Of a DNA stretch of 64,000 nucleotides, positions 59,050 through 64,000 are shown piece by piece (positions within the stretch are counted from its first letter, which is position 1; each line of letters starts with the position of its first letter). The notes beneath the pieces were generated by a model that saw only the letters and a list, made by a program, of their open reading frames with translations, was not told the DNA's origin and ran no database searches. This stretch comes from Doris montereyensis (Eukaryota; Mollusca; Gastropoda; Nudibranchia; Dorididae): positions 61,001 to 125,000 of the forward strand of contig JAXRKP010001192.1 in assembly GCA_037039925.1 (NCBI GenBank), in the 5' to 3' direction. The translations under genes and the position numbers were made by a program.

Positions 59050-59855
59050 AGCGTGGATCGTAGTTGTTATTAGAACTCGTAGCTCACAAAGTGCATCTGT
59101 GGGTTAGTTACAAATCGTAGTTGTGATTAGAACTCGTAGCTCACAAAGTGCATCTGTGGGTTAGTTATACATCGTAGTTGTGATTAGAACTCGTAGCTCA
59201 CAAAGTGCATCTGTGGGTTAGTTATAAATCGTAGTTGTGATTAGAACTCATAGCTCATAAAGAATCTGTGGGTTAGTGAATCGTAGTTGGATTAGTTATA
59301 AATCGTGAATTGTGATTAGAACTCATAGATTAGAATAAAGTGTGAATCTGTGGGTTAGTTTATAAATCGTAGTTGTGATTAGAACTCGTAGCTCATAAAG
59401 TGCATCTCTCGGATTAGTTTATAAATCGTAGTTGTGATTAGAACTCGTAGCTCATAAAGTGAATCTGTGGGTTAGTTTATAAATCGTAGTTGTGATTATA
59501 ACTCGTAGCTCATAAAGTGCATCTGTGGGTTAGTTTATAAATCGTAGTTGTGATTAGAACTCGTAGCTCATAAAGCGCATCTCTCGGTTAGTTTTATAAA
59601 TTGTGATTAGTGATCATAAAGTGAATCTGTAGCTTTATAAAAGTTGTGATTAGTGTATCTCATAAAGTGGGTTAGTTTATAAATCGTAGTTGTGATTAGA
59701 ACTCGTAGCTCACAGAGTGAATCTGTAGGTTAGTTTATAAATCGTAGTTGTTATTAGAACTCGTAGTAGCTCACAGAGTGAATCTGTTAGGTTAGTTTAC
59801 AAATCGTAGTTGTGATTAGAACTCGTAGCTCACAAAGTGCATCTGTGGGTTACTT
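59050..59855. repeat. 57-58-bp minisatellite, about 14 copies
   Basis: Unit AATCGTAGTTGTGATTAGAA plus CTCGTAGCTCACAAAGTGCA and TCTGTGGGTTAGTTATA; scrambled and deleted units at 59260-59340 and 59590-59680. Confidence 0.93.
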
Positions 59856-60119
59856 ATCATAACATTTTAAAACTCCTTCCTATCCAGAAGACTCTATGGT
59901 CCAGAGACAAGGTGTCGGTCTTTGAACCAACCGCCAAACGTTGAAACATTTTCTCGATTTTTCGAGCAAAATCTAAACCATCCAATCAGAATTAAAAAGA
60001 TATCCCGTTGGCAGATCACCAACTCCACCATCCACCTTTCCTCCCAAGGACAATTAAAAAGATATCCCGTGTGTCAAGATCAGAACTCTGTCACATAAAA
60101 AATCCGTTGGCAGTTAAAT

Positions 60120-60560
60120 CAACAAGGCAATCCGACCAAGCAAAGTGACCATTCAACCAAACACCATCAACACAACAAGTGGCCCAACCAAACAACCGAT
60201 CAATTAACAACATATTTCAACGACAATCGATCAACTGAATAAATCAACCAACCACAGTAACCAACCAACATTTTAACCAATCAAGACCCAACCGATCGAA
60301 AATTAACCAATCAACCGATCAATCGAGCAACGATCAATTAATCAACGATTGAACCTAACAAATCAACAAATCAATTAAAACAAGATTAAGCAACCAATTA
60401 ACAAAACCCAATCAAATCAAAATCAATATTTAACAACCATCTAAACAATTGTTTAATGAATCAATCAACCAACGAAGCTAATCAACCAACCAACAAGCAC
60501 CAAACTAGATCAAATCACAACTAACCACAACCGTTCAACTGAATAAATCAACCATAGCCC
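60120..60560. repeat. AACC/AATC low-complexity region
   Basis: Irregular AACCAACC, AATCAACC and CGATCAAT motifs without a fixed period; followed by degenerate GA sequence to about 60985. Confidence 0.8.
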
Positions 60561-60996
60561 ATTGGTTCATGGAATCTTTTCGTTGATGTTATTATAAACA
60601 TTTGTGCCTAGATACATTTTAACCAGATACCAACGCTCAGTGACGTAAGCTGAAGGGGGAAACAATTATTTAATCAGAGAGAACCAACCAGTTGAGAGAG
60701 AGAGAGAGAGAGAGAAGAGAACGGGGGGAGAAAGAGAGGGGGAGAAAGAGAGGGAGGAAGAGGAAGGACAACAGACAGAGAGGGTGGGGCGGAGAGACAT
60801 GGGGAGGGGGAATCAAGAAAGATCAAGAGAGAGAGAGACCAATCAAGAGATCAATTAACCAAGAGAATCAGACCGATCAATTAACCAAGAAGAATCAGTG
60901 ACGAGAGACATTAACAGATAGAACCAGATCAGAGAGAGAGAGGAGATCAATTAGACAAACCCATCAGAGATCAGATTAACTAGAGAGACTATTCAG

Positions 60997-61068
60997 ACTG
61001 GTGCCGTGTACCTAGGTGTGACCAGGGGTCAGTTTGGGGTCTTTGTTGGCACCTGCCACAATCAACCA
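60997..61068 (+). CDS. Weak candidate plus-strand exon
   Basis: 72 bases between CTATTCAG and GTGAGA, open in one frame as TGAVYLGVTRGQFGVFVG and TCHNQP. Composition differs from the GA and CA repeats on both sides. The acceptor lacks a pyrimidine tract. I do not recognise the peptide. Confidence 0.18.
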
Positions 61069-61099
61069 GTGAGATTGACATCATTAGATAGGTGCTTTG

Positions 61100-61205
61100 T
61101 ATTCACACACACACACACATACATACACACATATACACACACATTCACACACACTCACGCATACATACATAACATACATTGACCCACACACCCACACACA
61201 TACAC
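61100..61205. repeat. CA microsatellite
   Basis: CACACA with CATA and CACTCA variants. Confidence 0.93.
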
Positions 61206-62220
61206 GTCCTTGTATGTAGGTGCCTGTACAAACTTAAGTCTAGATCTGTGATTATCCAGAATTAACTTGAAAAGGACCTCCCTGTGGCCAATTTAATGTA
61301 CCTGTTTACATTCACAGTCAATGCAAATGTTGAATGCAATTGTGTGCCTGTGTGTATGTGGACGCAATGTGGAAGTGTGAATTAATGGACTAGCATTGAT
61401 TGGTTCATAGACCACCATGTGTTATTTTGAATCAATCAATGATTGGAAGCAATTGCTGTTGCTGTGATGAATAGTACTGTTTGTCCTTTCTAGGGACAAA
61501 CAGTTTGGGATGTACACATTGTAACCATGTTTTCCCTTGCATTTGGTTGGCTGAATCTGCTAATAGGGCCTTGGAATCTTTTCGTTTCCTTTCATTATAA
61601 ACATTTGTGCCCCCCCATGTATTTCATCTAGGTGCTTCCTCTGAAATCACCCGGAGATCATCGCATGTGGTGGACGTAGGTACTTTATTTGAAGCCAGAA
61701 CCTCAGGGTGTCTGCCTGGGTTACTGCCTGTCACTCGACCATTGACTGTACAACTTGAGTGTCGATGTGAACGCGGATGAGTAAACAGACAAACAAACGC
61801 ACATTGTTTCATAACACTTGACAGTAGCTGGTGGTAGTTCTTTCATTTCTCGTAGGAGACTTGGTAGTCCAGAGCCAAGATGTCGGCTCTCTCAACTAAG
61901 CGGTAGTATGTTCGAGCCTCGCAAAATGGTTAACTAATTTTCTCGAGTTTTTTAAAACAAATTTTTTTTTTGGGGGACGGGGAGAGAGAGGACACTATTA
62001 TCTTGTTGTTTACTCTATAATTTCATCCTGATCAACCTCAACAAAAGTAACAAACAAAAAACAACAACGATGAAAACGACAACAACACACAATAACAACA
62101 CCAACAAAAACAACAACAATAAGAACGACAACTCCAAATAGATCATGTTTATCAAAGCTTTTAACCATGATTGTATGAGTTCATTATGAACACCAACATA
62201 ATTTTAACTTTCCACCAAAT
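61206..62220. other. Intergenic sequence with SINE C and repeat D pieces
   Basis: Repeat D in minus orientation at 61628-61690 (CTTCCTCTGAAATCACCCGG), SINE C head at 61850-61960 (TTGGTAGTCCAGAGCCAAGA, GTTCGAGCCTCG) and AAC-rich sequence at 62035-62130. No exon seen. Confidence 0.55.
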
Positions 62221-62229
62221 GTCTCGAGT

Positions 62230-62960
62230 TTTGTTTTATTTTATTTTTATCATTTACGTCTTGTAAACATTTTGCCTTGTTGTTTTCTACTTGGAAGTTT
62301 CTCTTCCTTCTCTCGTAATTCTTTTCGACACTTTTCTTCTTCTTTATTTTGTCCAAGTCACGTGTTTTCTCTTCATTTTGTTTCCTATTTTTAGGGCTTT
62401 TCTTCTTCCTGTCCTTTCTTTTATTCTTTCGTTTTTCTGTTTATTTATTAAATTCTTTTGGATGTTTGCCTTTTCTTTCTGAATCTGTTATTCTTCTTTC
62501 TTTCCTTTTTTATTTATTTCTACTATTCTCTATTGTCCTTCTTTATTTATTTCTATTATTCTTTCTTTATTTCTTTCTATCATTCTTTCTTTCTTCCTTC
62601 TTTATTTCTTTCTTTATTCTTTCTTTCTTCCTTGTTTTATTTATTTCTATTATTCTCTTTCTTCCTTCTTTATTTATTTCTGTATTCTTCGCTTTCTTTC
62701 TTCCGAGTTTTAGTTCTTTTTTTCTATTATTCTCTCATTCTTCCTAATTTATTTATTTAATTTTTATTAGCAACCACGACAAAAGTAACTTTCTTCCATC
62801 CTTTTTTTATTTATTTACAACAATACAAAAATTCCCTTTTCTTCCTTTTTTATTCATTTCATGATTTATATTATTCACCCTTTCTTTCCTTCAAATCTTG
62901 AGTTTTGTTTTTATTTTCTTTTTATCATTTATTTCTTTAAACATTCTTGTTGTTTTCTTC
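62230..62960. repeat. T/C-rich tract with TTTATTTCTTTCT period
   Basis: Repeated TATTATTCTTTCTTTCTTCC and TTTATTTATTTC motifs; phenylalanine/serine-rich frames are by-products. Confidence 0.88.
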
Positions 62961-63630
62961 TTCCTTCTTCTTTCTTTCGTTGATCTTCATTTTTTTTTGC
63001 GCTTTGTCGTTTCAAATTCTGCACATTTTGTTCCAAACTTATAACGATTGTCAGAAGATATGAAGTTCTTTAATTTACCAACTGTTGTGGTGTCTGAAGG
63101 CCTTTTTGGGCCATAAAGATAATTTTATCGATTCACATCCACCTTTTTAAAATGTCCATGTATGCATATTAGTGATAAATCATATTATCTCCCCACCCCT
63201 TTATTTTACCAACCCGGACCCCATCACTCACATAATAAGTCATCGAGGCGTGCTTACCCGGTTCATACCCACAACGCAACGTTTATGGCCAAACGTTGTT
63301 TGCACTTCTTTCAGAGAAGAGCTCTAGAATGGCAGCGCGGCATCCGAGTATAAGCGTCCCTAGCAACATAACAATCTTTGTTCAGCTCCAGTCATTCATT
63401 CATGTACTATTTGTTTTCAGGAACCACTGAATTTAAATAAACTGAAGGTTGTTCCACCTCACTCCTCCCGCCCCAATTAGTTTCCTTGTATTTTATTCGT
63501 GGAGCGCCGACATAATAATATCTTGTTTGTTTTCTGAACGCAAGAATGACGTGAGAGAAACCGTTTCGTTTGCTCCTCTAATTTGTTTGAATACAACTAA
63601 TGAAGCGTGGAGGGAGACAGACAAACAAAC
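62961..63630. other. Intergenic, nothing recognised
   Basis: Unique-looking sequence; no repeat family or exon identified. Confidence 0.4.
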
Positions 63631-63634
63631 AAAA

Positions 63635-64000
<366 letters not shown>

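Noticed and set aside
62291..62760. Phenylalanine/serine/leucine-rich frames resembling a membrane protein
   Set aside because: They read a T/C-rich low-complexity tract in three frames at once.

Overview
This is a repeat-saturated window of animal nuclear DNA, most likely a gastropod mollusc. It has spliced exons and SINE, LINE and MITE copies. The tandem-repeat load is very high, and TAGATCTAGATC-type motifs recur. The phylum-level guess is an inference; I could not search a database.

The one gene I can name is INTS5, Integrator complex subunit 5, on the minus strand. Its start codon is at 53896 and its stop is at 12683, a span of about 41 kb. I assembled 21 exons by hand from splice sites, intron phase and remembered similarity to vertebrate INTS5. 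Exons 1 to 13 (53896 to 32511) join in one reading frame of about 484 codons. Exons 14 to 21 (24628 to 12683) give about 340 codons. The block between exons 13 and 14, about 130 residues in the human protein, was not found in the 24.6-32.5 kb interval, which is filled with AGC/AGT arrays. Two single-base frame breaks, at the start of exon 17 and inside exon 19, both fall in runs of G and look like assembly homopolymer errors.

Layout. 1-3.4 kb: three unrelated minisatellites. 3.4-12.6 kb: CT and TA microsatellites (one about 1.3 kb), SINE and MITE copies, and one weak candidate plus-strand terminal exon. 12.7-53.9 kb: INTS5, whose introns hold most of the other arrays, a decayed non-LTR retrotransposon in antisense (35.6-38.7 kb), six or more SINE copies and several MITEs. 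One intronic array (32.84-33.44 kb) is built from the 3' end of exon 12 together with its splice donor, in a frame-preserving 48-bp unit. 53.9-54.1 kb: promoter region, possibly divergent. 54.7-64 kb: GA, GAA, CA and CAGA microsatellites, a triplicated 0.4-kb module, two long minisatellites and a weak candidate exon. Long open frames made only of [12 protein letters not shown], poly-L or poly-F are translations of microsatellites, not genes.
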